A stretch of 64,000 bases of DNA from Limnohabitans sp. Rim47 (GTDB lineage: Bacteria > Pseudomonadota > Gammaproteobacteria > Burkholderiales > Burkholderiaceae_C). The notes under the pieces were generated by a model. It had not been told where the DNA came from. It saw only the letters and a list, made by a program, of their open reading frames with translations, and did no database searches. Location of the stretch: NCBI RefSeq assembly GCF_001517545.1, contig NZ_FBYA01000001.1, positions 902,930 to 966,929 of the forward strand, in the 5' to 3' direction. Made by a program: the position numbers and the translations under genes. Of this stretch, positions 51,384-59,975 are shown piece by piece (position 1 is the stretch's first letter; each line of letters begins with the position of its first letter).

Positions 51384-53045
51384 ATGGCATTGGTAGAAGT
51401 ACAAGTCCCGGACATCGGGGATTTCGATGAAGTGACCGTCATTGAGTTGATGGTCAAAGTGGGCGACACCGTGAAAGCCGAGCAATCGCTGATCACGGTC
51501 GAGTCCGACAAAGCCTCGATGGAAATCCCATCGAGCACAGCAGGCGTCGTCAAGGAAATGCGCGTCGCTTTGGGCAACAAGGTCAAACAAGGCTCGATCG
51601 TGTTGGTGGTGGAGGCCGCTGGTGCTACTGCGGCCCCTGCCGCAGTGGCCGCAGCCCCTGTTGCTGCGCCAGCCCCTGTGGCGGCTGCAGTCGCAACTTT
51701 TTCCGCACCTTTGGCCGCACCTTCTGCATCGGGCCCCGTGCAAGTGCATGTGCCTGACATTGGCGACTTCAAAGACGTGATCGTGATCGAAGTCATGGTC
51801 AAGCCCGGCGAGAACATCAAGGTGGAGCAATCGCTGATCACGGTTGAGTCTGACAAAGCCTCGATGGAAATCCCTTCGTCACACGCGGGCGTGCTCAAAG
51901 AGCTGAAAGTCAAAGTGGGCGACAAGGTCAACATCGGCGACCTGTTGGCGGTGCTGGAAGGCACCGCATCGGCAGCCGCGCCTGTGCTGGCGGCGGCTGT
52001 GGCCGCACCTGTGGCCGTGGCTTCGGCCCCGGCTGCTGCGCAAACCCCAGTGGCCGCTGCTGCCGCTGCAGTGGCCGCGCCAGCCCATGCCCCAGGCGCT
52101 TCGACATTGGGCTTGCCCCACGCTTCGCCTTCGGTGCGCAAATTTGCCCGTGAACTGGGTGTGCCGCTCGAGGAAGTTAAAGGCAACGGTCTCAAAGGCC
52201 GCATCACCGTGGACGACGTGCAAGCCTTCACCAAGGCCATCATGTCGGGTGCAACGCAAACCAAAGCGCAAGCGGCCAAAGCTCCTGCGGCTTCGGGTGG
52301 TGACGGTGCAGGCTTGGGTCTGATCCCTTGGCCGAAGGTCGACTTCGCCAAGTTCGGCCCCATTGAGCGCAAAGAAATGGGCCGCATCAAGAAAATCAGC
52401 GGTGCCAATTTGCTGCGCAACGCCATCATGATTCCGGCCGTCACCAACCACGACGATGCCGACATCACCGACCTCGAAGCCTTCCGCGTCTCGACCAACA
52501 AAGAGAACGAAAAATCGGGCGTCAAAGTCACCATGCTGGCGTTCTTGATCAAGGCTTGCGTGGCCGCGCTCAAGAAATACCCCGAGTTCAACAGCTCGTT
52601 GGATGGCGATGCGCTGGTCTACAAAAACTACTGGCACATCGGCTTTGCCGCTGACACGCCCAATGGTTTGATGGTGCCGGTCATCCGCGATTGCGACAAA
52701 AAAGGCGTGCTGCAAATCAGCCAGGAAATGGGCGAATTGGCTAAGAAAGCGCGTGACGGCAAACTAGGCCCCGCCGAAATGACGGGCGCCACCTTCACCA
52801 TTTCCAGCCTCGGCGGTATTGGTGGCAAGTACTTCACGCCCATCATCAACGCGCCCGAAGTGGCCATCCTCGGTGTGTGCAAGAGCACCATGGAGCCCGT
52901 CTGGGACGGCAAGCAGTTTGTGCCTCGCCTGATGCTGCCCTTGTCTCTGACATGGGACCACCGCGTCATCGACGGCGCTGCCGCCGCACGCTTCAACGCG
53001 TTCCTCGGTCAAATCCTCAGCGACTTCCGTCGCGTATTACTCTAA
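51384..53045 (+). CDS. aceF: Dihydrolipoyl acetyltransferase E2 of pyruvate dehydrogenase
   Basis: 553-residue E2 core. Two lipoyl domains (about 3-75 and 115-190), each with the modified-lysine motif [13 protein letters not shown], are joined by Ala/Pro-rich linkers. A peripheral-subunit-binding domain follows ([23 protein letters not shown], near 250). The C-terminal catalytic domain has [18 protein letters not shown] with the catalytic His near 525. It accepts acetyl from AceE and makes acetyl-CoA. It lies 15 bases after aceE. Confidence 0.97.
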   Translation: MALVEVQVPDIGDFDEVTVIELMVKVGDTVKAEQSLITVESDKASMEIPSSTAGVVKEMRVALGNKVKQGSIVLVVEAAGATAAPAAVAAAPVAAPAPVAAAVATFSAPLAAPSASGPVQVHVPDIGDFKDVIVIEVMVKPGENIKVEQSLITVESDKASMEIPSSHAGVLKELKVKVGDKVNIGDLLAVLEGTASAAAPVLAAAVAAPVAVASAPAAAQTPVAAAAAAVAAPAHAPGASTLGLPHASPSVRKFARELGVPLEEVKGNGLKGRITVDDVQAFTKAIMSGATQTKAQAAKAPAASGGDGAGLGLIPWPKVDFAKFGPIERKEMGRIKKISGANLLRNAIMIPAVTNHDDADITDLEAFRVSTNKENEKSGVKVTMLAFLIKACVAALKKYPEFNSSLDGDALVYKNYWHIGFAADTPNGLMVPVIRDCDKKGVLQISQEMGELAKKARDGKLGPAEMTGATFTISSLGGIGGKYFTPIINAPEVAILGVCKSTMEPVWDGKQFVPRLMLPLSLTWDHRVIDGAAAARFNAFLGQILSDFRRVLL

Positions 53046-53102
53046 ACCTTGGGGGCGGACAAAAGCGAAGCTTTGCTCGGCCCCCAACCGATTGAGAAGA
53101 AC

Positions 53103-54959
53103 ATGGCATTCATAGATATTCAAGTTCCCGACATTGGCGACTTCGACGAAGTGGCCGTGATCGAGTTGCTGGTCAAACCCGGCGACACCGTCAAGGTCGA
53201 GCAATCGCTCCTCACCGTCGAGTCCGACAAGGCCTCCATGGAAATCCCGTCCTCCCACGCTGGCGTGGTCAAGGAACTGCGCGTGAAGCTGGGCGACAAG
53301 GTCAAGCAAGGCTCGGTGGTGTTGGTGCTGGAAGGCGAGGGCGCTGCTGCGCCTGCGGCTTCGGCAACCGCTGCCGCACCGGCACCCACATCTGCACCGG
53401 CTGCTGCAGTTGCTCCTGTCGCAGCGACTGCTGTGCCTGCACCTGTGGCATCCAGCTTCGGCGGCTCTGCCGACATCGAGTGCGATGTGCTCGTGTTGGG
53501 CGGCGGCCCCGGCGGTTACTCGGCTGCGTTCCGCGCGGCCGATCTGGGCCTCAAGGTGGTCGTCGTTGAGCGCTACGCCACTTTGGGCGGTGTTTGCTTG
53601 AACGTCGGTTGTATTCCCTCTAAAGCACTGCTTCACGTCGCAGCGGTGATGGACGAAGTCAGCCACATGGCTGACCTCGGCGTGGACTTCGGTGCCCCAG
53701 TGGTCAACATCGACAAGCTGCGTGGCCACAAAGAAAAAGTCATCGGCAAACTCACAGGCGGCTTGGCCGCCATGGCCAAGATGCGCAAGGTCACCACCGT
53801 GCGCGGCCTGGGCCAGTTTGTCGGCGCGAACCACCTCGAAGTGCTGGAAACCAGCGGTACCGCGCAAGCGCAAACCGGCAGCAAGAAGGTCATTGCTTTC
53901 AAGCGCGCCATCATCGCGGCAGGCTCCCAAGCCGTGCGTTTGCCTTTCATGCCCAACGACCCGCGTGTGGTGGACAGCACCGGCGCTTTGGAACTCAAAG
54001 AAGTGCCCAAGCGCATGCTGATTTTGGGCGGCGGCATCATCGGCCTGGAAATGGGCACCGTCTACAGCACGCTGGGCGCGCGCCTGGACGTGGTGGAAAT
54101 GATGGACGGCCTGATGCAAGGTGCGGACCGCGACTTGGTGAAGATCTGGCAAAAGATGAACGCCAAGCGCTTTGACAACATCATGCTCAAGACCAAGACC
54201 GTGTCTGCACGCGCCTTGCCCGAAGGCATTGAAGTCACGTTCGAGAGCGCCGAACCCGGTGGCACGGCCCCCGCACCGCAGGTGTACGACCTGGTGTTGC
54301 AAGCGGTGGGTCGCACGCCCAACGGCAAAAAACTCGCCGCCGAGAAGGCTGGCGTGGCGGTGACCGACCGTGGCTTCATCAACGTCGACATCCAGATGCG
54401 CACCAACGTACCGCACATCTTCGCCATTGGCGACATCGTGGGCCAGCCCATGTTGGCGCACAAGGCGGTGCATGAAGCGCATGTGGCGGCCGAAGTGATT
54501 GCGGGCGAACTGCAAGGCAACAAAGAACTGGCAGCTGCGGCGTTCAACGCACGCGTCATTCCGAGCGTGGCCTACACCGACCCCGAAGTGGCTTGGGTGG
54601 GTTTGACCGAAGACCAAGCCAAAGCGCAAGGCATCAAGGTGAAAAAGGGCTTGTTCCCTTGGACGGCCTCGGGCCGTGCTATTGCCAATGGCCGCGACGA
54701 AGGCGTGACCAAACTGCTGTTTGACGATTCCCCCGAGGTGCATGCAAATGGGGGCCACGGCAAGATATTGGGCGGCGGCATGGTCGGCACGCACGCGGGC
54801 GACATGATTGGTGAAATCGCCTTGGCGATTGAGATGGGCGCAGACGCCGTAGACATCGGCAAAACCATCCACCCCCACCCCACGCTGGGCGAAAGCATCG
54901 GTATGGCGGCGGAGGTGGCGCATGGCAGCTGTACGGACGTGCCGCCGAGCAAGAAGTAA
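53103..54959 (+). CDS. lpdA: Dihydrolipoamide dehydrogenase E3 with N-terminal lipoyl domain
   Basis: 618-residue flavoprotein that reoxidises dihydrolipoamide. An N-terminal lipoyl domain (about 2-75, with [13 protein letters not shown]) and an Ala/Pro linker precede the FAD domain starting [23 protein letters not shown]. The redox-active pair is in [16 protein letters not shown] near 170, and the NAD motif is [12 protein letters not shown] near 315. The C-terminal catalytic His is in [10 protein letters not shown] near 600. Its 3' end and its terminator are duplicated in diverged form about 1 kb downstream, beyond a toxin-antitoxin module. Confidence 0.96.
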   Translation: MAFIDIQVPDIGDFDEVAVIELLVKPGDTVKVEQSLLTVESDKASMEIPSSHAGVVKELRVKLGDKVKQGSVVLVLEGEGAAAPAASATAAAPAPTSAPAAAVAPVAATAVPAPVASSFGGSADIECDVLVLGGGPGGYSAAFRAADLGLKVVVVERYATLGGVCLNVGCIPSKALLHVAAVMDEVSHMADLGVDFGAPVVNIDKLRGHKEKVIGKLTGGLAAMAKMRKVTTVRGLGQFVGANHLEVLETSGTAQAQTGSKKVIAFKRAIIAAGSQAVRLPFMPNDPRVVDSTGALELKEVPKRMLILGGGIIGLEMGTVYSTLGARLDVVEMMDGLMQGADRDLVKIWQKMNAKRFDNIMLKTKTVSARALPEGIEVTFESAEPGGTAPAPQVYDLVLQAVGRTPNGKKLAAEKAGVAVTDRGFINVDIQMRTNVPHIFAIGDIVGQPMLAHKAVHEAHVAAEVIAGELQGNKELAAAAFNARVIPSVAYTDPEVAWVGLTEDQAKAQGIKVKKGLFPWTASGRAIANGRDEGVTKLLFDDSPEVHANGGHGKILGGGMVGTHAGDMIGEIALAIEMGADAVDIGKTIHPHPTLGESIGMAAEVAHGSCTDVPPSKK

Positions 54960-54980
54960 ACACTTCGCGTCGTCAAAGAA

Positions 54981-55012
54981 AAAGCCCGGACGGGAAACCG
55001 TCCGGGCTTTTT
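54981..55012 (+). terminator. Terminator of the aceE-aceF-lpdA operon
   Basis: A perfect 13-base stem AAAGCCCGGACGG/CCGTCCGGGCTTT with a GAAA loop, followed by more T residues. It starts 22 bases after the lpdA stop. A diverged copy lies at 55981-56017. Confidence 0.93.
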
Positions 55013-55045
55013 AGCTGGTGGCGCACAGCAGGCTTTCGGTTTCCC

Positions 55046-55375
55046 CTACGCCGAGGTGGCTCGCGAACGCTTGCTGTCGCGCTTGAGCCGAATTTCAACT
55101 GTCCGACCCACTGCGCTCGCTGCTTTGACCAGGGTGTCGAGCTGAATGGACAGATTGCTCGGGTCCAATACACGGTCCAATTGGGACCGACTGGTGGCCA
55201 TGCGTTGCGCCATATTCACTTTGCTGAGCTTGCCGCTTTGCATGGCGTCGTCCAGTTGCTCGGCCAATGCGCGTTTGAGCGCACGGGCCTGCACTTCTTC
55301 ATAGATGCCGTCCTCTTTGAGGAAGTCATCAAAACTGCTGCCCGTGTGGGGATTGACTTTAGTTGCTTTGGCCAT
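55046..55375 (-). CDS. HigA-like XRE-family antitoxin
   Basis: 109-residue protein with a helix-turn-helix of the HigA/XRE type in its middle (NMAQRMATSRSQLDRVLDPSN, about 54-75). It is preceded by helices LKRALAEQLDDAMQS and followed by LDTLVKAASAVGRTVEIRL. The order toxin-antitoxin, the 17-base overlap with the toxin gene and the HTH support an antitoxin that also represses its own promoter at the repeats near 55716-55738. The partner is a RelE-superfamily toxin. Confidence 0.88.
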   Translation of the reverse strand: MAKATKVNPHTGSSFDDFLKEDGIYEEVQARALKRALAEQLDDAMQSGKLSKVNMAQRMATSRSQLDRVLDPSNLSIQLDTLVKAASAVGRTVEIRLKRDSKRSRATSA

Positions 55376-55715
55376 TGATCCACTCCTTCAAGCGTTTGGT
55401 CGCCAGTTCAATATCGGCGGGGTTGGTTTGCTGGGTCTTTTTGACAAAGGCATGCAGCAAAATCATTTCGGACTCCTCCACAGCAAAAAGCACGCGTGCG
55501 ATGCGGTTGCCGATCTTGCTGCGAACCTCCCAGATTGGCCCTCGCAAATGATCGACCCGTGGTTTGCCTATGGGCCATTTGTATTGGACATAGGCAATGT
55601 CTTCGCCTACGGTTTGGCGTTCCGCTTTGTCCAAAGTCTTCAGCCATTCGCTCACCGGCTCGCTGCCAAGTGCAGACCGGTAGAAGATGGCAGGGATTTT
55701 TCTGCTCGACGACAT
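55359..55715 (-). CDS. RelE/HigB-superfamily toxin (Gp49-like)
   Basis: 118-residue protein of the phage-derived Gp49/HigB group within the RelE fold, an mRNA interferase that cuts at ribosomes. Seen motifs: FYRSALGSEPVSEWLKTLDKAE near the N-terminus, VRSKIGNRIARVLFAVEE and ILLHAFVKKTQQTNPADIELA, with the Lys/Arg-rich core typical of the family. The start ATG directly abuts two direct repeats, so the 5' leader is extremely short. The module is flanked by two versions of the lpdA 3' end. Confidence 0.9.
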   Translation of the reverse strand: MSSSRKIPAIFYRSALGSEPVSEWLKTLDKAERQTVGEDIAYVQYKWPIGKPRVDHLRGPIWEVRSKIGNRIARVLFAVEESEMILLHAFVKKTQQTNPADIELATKRLKEWINGQSN

Positions 55716-55738
55716 TTATAAAGTGTACCTTATAAAGT
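55716..55738 (-). promoter_or_regulatory. Operator/promoter repeats of the toxin-antitoxin module
   Basis: Two 9-base direct repeats TTATAAAGT (55716-55724 and 55730-55738), 14 bases apart from start to start, lie directly before the toxin ATG. They include -10-like TATAA sequences on the coding strand. They fit binding sites for the HTH antitoxin overlapping the promoter. No clear -35 is seen. Confidence 0.6.
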
Positions 55739-55748
55739 ACTTTTTGTC

Positions 55749-55961
55749 GGTGTGTCTGTGACCAACCGCAGCTACACCAACGTTGAGATCCAGATGCGCA
55801 CCAACATGATTGGCGAGATCGCTCTGGCCATCGAAATGGGCGCAGACGCCGTGGATATCGGCAAAACCATCCACCCGCACCCCACGCTGGGCGAAAGCAT
55901 CGGCATGGCGGCGGAGGTGGCGCATGGCAGCTGCACGGATCTGCCGCCGAGCAAGAAGTAA
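55749..55961 (+). pseudogene. Diverged, internally deleted copy of the lpdA 3' end
   Basis: Homologous to lpdA 54354-54407 joined directly to 54804-54959. The 396 bases between (132 codons) are missing, in frame. The left part has several amino-acid changes (VTNRSYTNVEIQMRTN for [16 protein letters not shown]). The right part is almost identical in protein but has many silent changes at its start, and it ends with the same PPSKK stop. A GTG at 55752 would open a 69-residue frame, but that protein lacks FAD and redox motifs. It reads as a relic of a second lpdA, not a working gene. Confidence 0.85.
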
Positions 55962-55980
55962 AGTACTTCTCGCTGCAAAC

Positions 55981-56017
55981 AAAAAAGCCCGGGCGGGGAA
56001 CTGTCCGGGCTTTTTTT
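55981..56017 (+). terminator. Second copy of the lpdA terminator
   Basis: AAAAAGCCCGG...CCGGGCTTTTTTT hairpin ending in a seven-T run, 20 bases after the stop of the lpdA relic. It has the same position and core as the terminator at 54981-55012 but a changed loop and stem. Confidence 0.85.
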
Positions 56018-56083
56018 GTATTCTTCCAATGTCCGGCAATCACCTGAATTTAAGCGGCGATCAAACGGCTTATTCACCGCATC

Positions 56084-56983
56084 TCAATGCGCCCCGAGGT
56101 AACACCCCTCAGCCCGCTCCCCATCCGCTTCATCACCTTCCTCGCTGCACAGCGCGGCAATCAAAGCTTGGTCCACCACATGGCCGGGTAGCAGCAGCTC
56201 TTCATTCGTCCAACGTTTGACCAAGTGGCCATTGGCCACGCCGCCGGTGTGTGGGGCTTGGTAGGCACGGCGGTGTTGCATGGTCACGCCGCTGTTGGCG
56301 TTGGCGATGAAGCGGCTTTCGCCCAAGGCCCAGGGTTCAAAGTAGGCGTTGGCCGCCGCATCCACCTGCCGGAAGTAGCTGCGTGCGCCTTCGGCGTGGA
56401 GCTTTTTGCGCACGGTGCGCGTGATGAGGCCTTGCAAGTGGTCGAGCGCGGCATCCTCCATTTGATCGAGGGCTTCGGGGCTCATGTCTTGCCCGGCCAG
56501 GGCCGCGTTGCTGGCCAGCTCGGCGGGCAGCACTTGCACCATGGCTTTGACCACATCGCGGTGCGGTGCCACGGCGGTGGCCACGGCGCGTGTTTGCGGC
56601 TGGATGGGGCAGCGGATTTCGACAAAGCGCGGTTTGACGGGGCCTGTGCAGCCATCGTGGTGGTAGTACTCGCCTTGGCTGAGGCGCCCTTTGCTGGAGC
56701 GCCCGCGCACATCGCGGTAGGTGGGGTGCTCTGTGTGTGAATTCAGGCACACCACCAAGCCGGTGGCATCGACCAATTGGTAAAAGGCCTCGCGCAATTC
56801 GGGCAACAGGAGTTGGTCGTGCAGGTAATCGGTGGGCTCTGAGCCTTCATGACCGACTTCGCCTTCAATGACCAACACAAAGGGCTTGGGCCTGCGCACG
56901 CGCCACAATGCGTTGGCAAATTCCAGCACCGAGCTGGCGTGGGCGATGTGTGGCTTGGCGCTGTGGCCCGTGGGGTCAGACAT
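56084..56983 (-). CDS. Putative Fe(II)/2-oxoglutarate-dependent oxygenase-like protein
   Basis: 299-residue soluble protein not firmly recognised. An internal EYYHHDGCTGP near residue 126 gives an H-X-D metal-like motif, and a distal GVTMQHRRAYQAPHTGG near 240 could supply the second His and the Arg that bind 2-oxoglutarate. That spacing fits a TauD/clavaminate-synthase-like fold. The N-terminal region FVLVIEGEVGHEG and the C-terminal GHLVKRWTNEELLLPGHV are conserved-looking. The substrate is unknown, and other folds are possible. It stands alone between the relic terminator and the exonuclease gene. Confidence 0.5.
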   Translation of the reverse strand: MSDPTGHSAKPHIAHASSVLEFANALWRVRRPKPFVLVIEGEVGHEGSEPTDYLHDQLLLPELREAFYQLVDATGLVVCLNSHTEHPTYRDVRGRSSKGRLSQGEYYHHDGCTGPVKPRFVEIRCPIQPQTRAVATAVAPHRDVVKAMVQVLPAELASNAALAGQDMSPEALDQMEDAALDHLQGLITRTVRKKLHAEGARSYFRQVDAAANAYFEPWALGESRFIANANSGVTMQHRRAYQAPHTGGVANGHLVKRWTNEELLLPGHVVDQALIAALCSEEGDEADGERAEGCYLGAH

Positions 56984-57063
56984 GGGAAGAATTCAGTGTG
57001 CGGTCGGGCTCGGACTGCGAGCAGGGGATTGACAGTAATTTTAGGGCTTCATTTCGCGATGGC

Positions 57064-57687
57064 TCAGACCAAGCCCAAGGCGTCCCAGACCCGAATCGCG
57101 GCATACGCGTCGTTGGCCGCGTAGACCAACTGTGATTCGGTCAGGCGGGCATTGGCCCAGTTGCTGGTCGCCGCTTTTTTGGACTTCATGAAGCGCTGGT
57201 TGAACAGCACCGCCACAGCGCCTTTGACGCCCATGTCTTTGCGGTAGCCGCGTTGGTGGAACACGGTGTTGAGTTCCAGAATGCCTTGAGGCTCGATGCC
57301 CAGTTTGTGGATGATGCGTTTGCGGTCATCACCCAAGCCAAAACCGGCTTTGGCGATGCCTTTGAATGCCAGCAAATCGGCGGCCACGTTTCGGCATTCG
57401 GGTTCGTGCAGCTGAAACACCCAAGCCCGTTCGGCGGTAGACAGTTGCAGGATGTGCGGGCCGTCAGACTGCTCGCCCACCTTGAAGGTTGGTTTGGATT
57501 CGGTGTCAAAACCCCAAGCCTGCGCGAGCACGAGTTGGTCATAGGCACGGCCAGCCTGCGCACCGGTGCTCACCAAGGTGATGCGGTCCAGCCCGAGTCG
57601 CTCGAACGCGGGGAGGAGGGCGATGGCCTCTTTGTCGGGGGTGGCGCGCTGCGGGGTTTGGTTTTGCATGCTTTGGCCGGTGGTCAT
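57064..57687 (-). CDS. 3'-5' exonuclease (DEDD, RNase D-like)
   Basis: 207-residue exonuclease-domain protein. The DEDD residues appear as WGFDTESKP (Asp, Glu near 77-79), GFGLGDDRK (Asp near 130) and QLVYAANDAYAA with a tyrosine-type active site near 190. These match RNase D/WRN-like exonucleases lacking the HRDC domain. The start overlaps the rbgA stop by 4 bases (ATGA). An in-frame open region upstream is antisense-type sequence within rbgA and is not used. Confidence 0.85.
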   Translation of the reverse strand: MTTGQSMQNQTPQRATPDKEAIALLPAFERLGLDRITLVSTGAQAGRAYDQLVLAQAWGFDTESKPTFKVGEQSDGPHILQLSTAERAWVFQLHEPECRNVAADLLAFKGIAKAGFGLGDDRKRIIHKLGIEPQGILELNTVFHQRGYRKDMGVKGAVAVLFNQRFMKSKKAATSNWANARLTESQLVYAANDAYAAIRVWDALGLV

Positions 57688-58610
57688 TCGCGGGCCTGTT
57701 TTTTGGCTTTTTTCGAGCCTTCTTTGCGTTGGGTGCGTTCTGCGTCGGCTTTCTTGCCTTCGGCCAGCCATTGGGCAAATTCTTCGGGTGTTTCCAGCGT
57801 CACGCGGCCCAGAGCGGCAGACCTGAAATCGTGGATCACCAACTCGGCTGCTTTGGTCGTGTTCACACGCCCGCCGCTTTGTAGGGCGCCGCGTTGGCGG
57901 GCAATGGCTTCGAGCATGGTTTCGTCGGTGTGGCTGGCCACGTCTTTGATTTTGTAGCGGGCTTCCAGTGCTTGTGGGTAGTTGGGGATCAGGTAGTTCA
58001 GCAACTCCAGCGCCACCACTTCTTCGTCGAACGCGTTCACGCCAATGGCACCGCTGGCAGCCAAGTTGAACCCGCTTTGCTCGACGATGATGCGAGGCCA
58101 AAGAACGCCGGGCGTGTCGTACAAATAAAAATCATCGGCCAGCGTGATGCGCTGCTCGAGTTTGGTCACACCCGCTTCGTCGCCCGTTTTGGCGGCGCGT
58201 TTGCCTTTGAGGGTGTTGATCAGCGTGGATTTGCCGACGTTGGGAATGCCGCAAATGAGCACGCGCATGGGTTTGACCATGCCACCCCGGTTGGGGGCCA
58301 ATTGTTGGCACGCTTCAATCAAGGCCTTGGCTGGCGAAACCATGCTGGTGTCCAGACCCAAGGCACGCACATCGGGCAAGGCGTTGTAGTGGCGCAACCA
58401 GGCGGTGGTTTGCACCGGATCGGCCAAGTCTTGCTTGCTGAGAATTTTCAGGCCTGGTTTGCCTTGAATCAGCTCGGCCAGCATCGGGTTGGCGCTGGAG
58501 CCGGGCAAGCGGGCGTCGAGCATTTCGATGACGACGTCGATGTCTTTGATGCGTTCCCCAATCGCTTTGCGCGTGAGGTGCATGTGTCCGGGAAACCATT
58601 GAATCGCCAT
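57684..58610 (-). CDS. ylqF: Ribosome biogenesis GTPase YlqF/RbgA
   Basis: 308-residue circularly permuted GTPase that assists large-subunit assembly. Motifs occur in permuted order: LSKQDLAD (G4), then GIPNVGKSTLINTL (G1), and DTPGVLWPR (G3). MAIQWFPGHMHLTRKAI is the family N-terminus and gives the start ATG 58610 in preference to an earlier codon at 58625. A Lys/Arg-rich tail ends the protein. It is coupled to the exonuclease gene. Confidence 0.92.
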   Translation of the reverse strand: MAIQWFPGHMHLTRKAIGERIKDIDVVIEMLDARLPGSSANPMLAELIQGKPGLKILSKQDLADPVQTTAWLRHYNALPDVRALGLDTSMVSPAKALIEACQQLAPNRGGMVKPMRVLICGIPNVGKSTLINTLKGKRAAKTGDEAGVTKLEQRITLADDFYLYDTPGVLWPRIIVEQSGFNLAASGAIGVNAFDEEVVALELLNYLIPNYPQALEARYKIKDVASHTDETMLEAIARQRGALQSGGRVNTTKAAELVIHDFRSAALGRVTLETPEEFAQWLAEGKKADAERTQRKEGSKKAKKQARE

Positions 58611-58682
58611 AAAAGCCGCTGCCAACCGAAAGTCAAAGAGGGTGATTGTCGGTCACTTCAGGCTCGTACCCGGATTTTCTGC

Positions 58683-58708
58683 AATGGCTCGCGGGCGAGC
58701 AAGCCATT
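58683..58708. terminator. Hairpin between the CigR-like gene and ylqF
   Basis: GCTCGC and GCGAGC form a perfect inner stem, with AATG/CATT outside it. It lies downstream of the CigR-like gene (minus strand). Without a T run, termination is uncertain. Confidence 0.4.
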
Positions 58709-58735
58709 ACGTCTCGCAACAATATTGGTTTTGCT

Positions 58736-59335
58736 CTAACGAACCAAATCTTCCATGGCATCGATCACCAAGCTGGTGCCGATGGCGATCAACAAGATAT
58801 CGGAGGCGACTCGGACATATTTGTAGCCCGGCGGTGGCACGCCCAATGTGACAAGCACCGTTCTGGGCAACTCGTAATAAACCACACCTTGCGGCAGTGG
58901 CACGCCTTTGTGCCATTGTTTGGCCTGGCCTGGAGGCAAGCAGCCGGTGCCCTTTTTGGCCAAACCCGGCGGGCAAAACCCCATGTTCTCGGGTCTGCTG
59001 TAGTAGCTTTTTGCGGCCTCTAGGTGGTGCGATTGGAAATACTGCCCGATCCGAATTTCTGCAGCAGGTGAGGGTGCCGTCATGTGGTGCGGCATGAAGG
59101 GCGGCATCTCTGCAGGCGGGTGATGGGGATGCCAATGTTTGCTGCGTTGCTGCTTGGCGGCAGGGTGTTGATCGGGCGCTTTGTGCACCTGCGGCGCATG
59201 AGGCGCTGGCTTGTCTTGGCGCTGTGCTTTGCGCGGGGCTTGGTCATCGGCTCTTTGCGCTTGTGCAGTCTGTGGCAGCCACAAGACCGGCAGCAGGGCC
59301 AAGCAAGCCATGTAAACATATCGAGGAGTGGTCAT
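58736..59335 (-). CDS. CigR/RcnB-like periplasmic protein
   Basis: 199-residue exported protein. The signal peptide ends near QTAQAQ (about 26), followed by a His/Pro/Gln-rich linker (KHWHPHHPPAEMPPFMPHH) that could bind metal. The folded part has GFCPPGLAKKGTGCLPPGQAKQW, VVYYELPRTVLVTLGVPPPGYKYVRVASDILLIAIGT, the signature of CigR (anti-virulence regulator) and RcnB-like proteins. The C-terminal hydrophobic stretch may anchor it in a membrane. Its task in this organism is unknown. Confidence 0.75.
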   Translation of the reverse strand: MTTPRYVYMACLALLPVLWLPQTAQAQRADDQAPRKAQRQDKPAPHAPQVHKAPDQHPAAKQQRSKHWHPHHPPAEMPPFMPHHMTAPSPAAEIRIGQYFQSHHLEAAKSYYSRPENMGFCPPGLAKKGTGCLPPGQAKQWHKGVPLPQGVVYYELPRTVLVTLGVPPPGYKYVRVASDILLIAIGTSLVIDAMEDLVR

Positions 59336-59470
59336 GTTGGGCTTTCTTCATGGTGATACAAAACACCAGACCCGCACAAGTTATCTGACCAGATGCGCTT
59401 GCGCTGTTCGCCAACACCCACAAGTTCGATGCCGCATCACGGGACATGCCCCATCAACCGAACGCCCATG

Positions 59471-59507
59471 AAAAAAGGCAGCCTGGTGGAACACCATGGC
59501 TGCCTTT
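59471..59507 (-). terminator. Terminator of hupB
   Basis: AAAGGCAGCC and GGCTGCCTTT form a 10-base stem. On the minus strand the hairpin is followed by a run of T residues (complement of AAAAAA at 59471-59476). It lies 20 bases after the hupB stop. Confidence 0.85.
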
Positions 59508-59526
59508 CGGCGGAAGCAATTGGAAA

Positions 59527-59808
59527 TTACTTCTTCTTGTTCACGGCTGCTTTGAAAGCGGCACCAGCGCTGAAACGGGGCACGGTAGCGGCTGCAATTT
59601 TCAGCTTCTCGCCAGTGCGTGGGTTCTTACCAACGCGAGCGGCACGCTTGGCGGCTTTGAAGGTACCAAAGCCAATCAGTTGCACGTCTTGTTTTTTGGC
59701 AACCGTCTTGGTGATGATTTCAACCAGCGCGCTCACGGCACGGCCGGCAGCGGCTTTGGACATGTCAGTTTCTTTGGCCAATGTTTCGATCAGTTCTGCT
59801 TTGTTCAA
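59527..59808 (-). CDS. hupB: DNA-binding protein HU
   Basis: 93-residue nucleoid protein of the HU family. MNKAELIETLAKETDMSKAAAGRAV is the family N-terminus, GFGTFKAAKRAARVGKNPRTGE is the DNA-binding arm with its proline tip, and the tail is Lys-rich. The start is a TTG at 59808 with GGAG 7 bases upstream. A longer in-frame start at 59889 was rejected because residues before this point are unlike HU. It is the only HU gene in the window. Confidence 0.92.
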   Translation of the reverse strand: MNKAELIETLAKETDMSKAAAGRAVSALVEIITKTVAKKQDVQLIGFGTFKAAKRAARVGKNPRTGEKLKIAAATVPRFSAGAAFKAAVNKKK

Positions 59809-59975
59809 GATTTTTCTCCAGATGAATAGAACGGCGAGATTTTGCCACGCAACGTGCGCTTGCCCACATAATTTTCTTAATTTAACCAACTTCTTTGACC
59901 GATGTCACTTTACATAATATACATCGTATGAATCAAATGGTGAAGCAAAGGGAACTTGAGATTCACGCCGACAGA
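59809..59975. promoter_or_regulatory. AT-rich region upstream of hupB
   Basis: About 165 bases between hupB and the end of the ankyrin gene. It includes an AT-rich stretch with TACATAATATACATCGTATG near 59912-59931 that can hold the hupB promoter. No firm -35/-10 pair is claimed, and no small gene is seen. Confidence 0.4.

Noticed and set aside
55752..55961. Small intact gene encoding a 69-residue LpdA C-terminus
   Set aside because: It lacks FAD, NAD and redox motifs and has lost 132 internal codons relative to lpdA, so it is treated as a relic.
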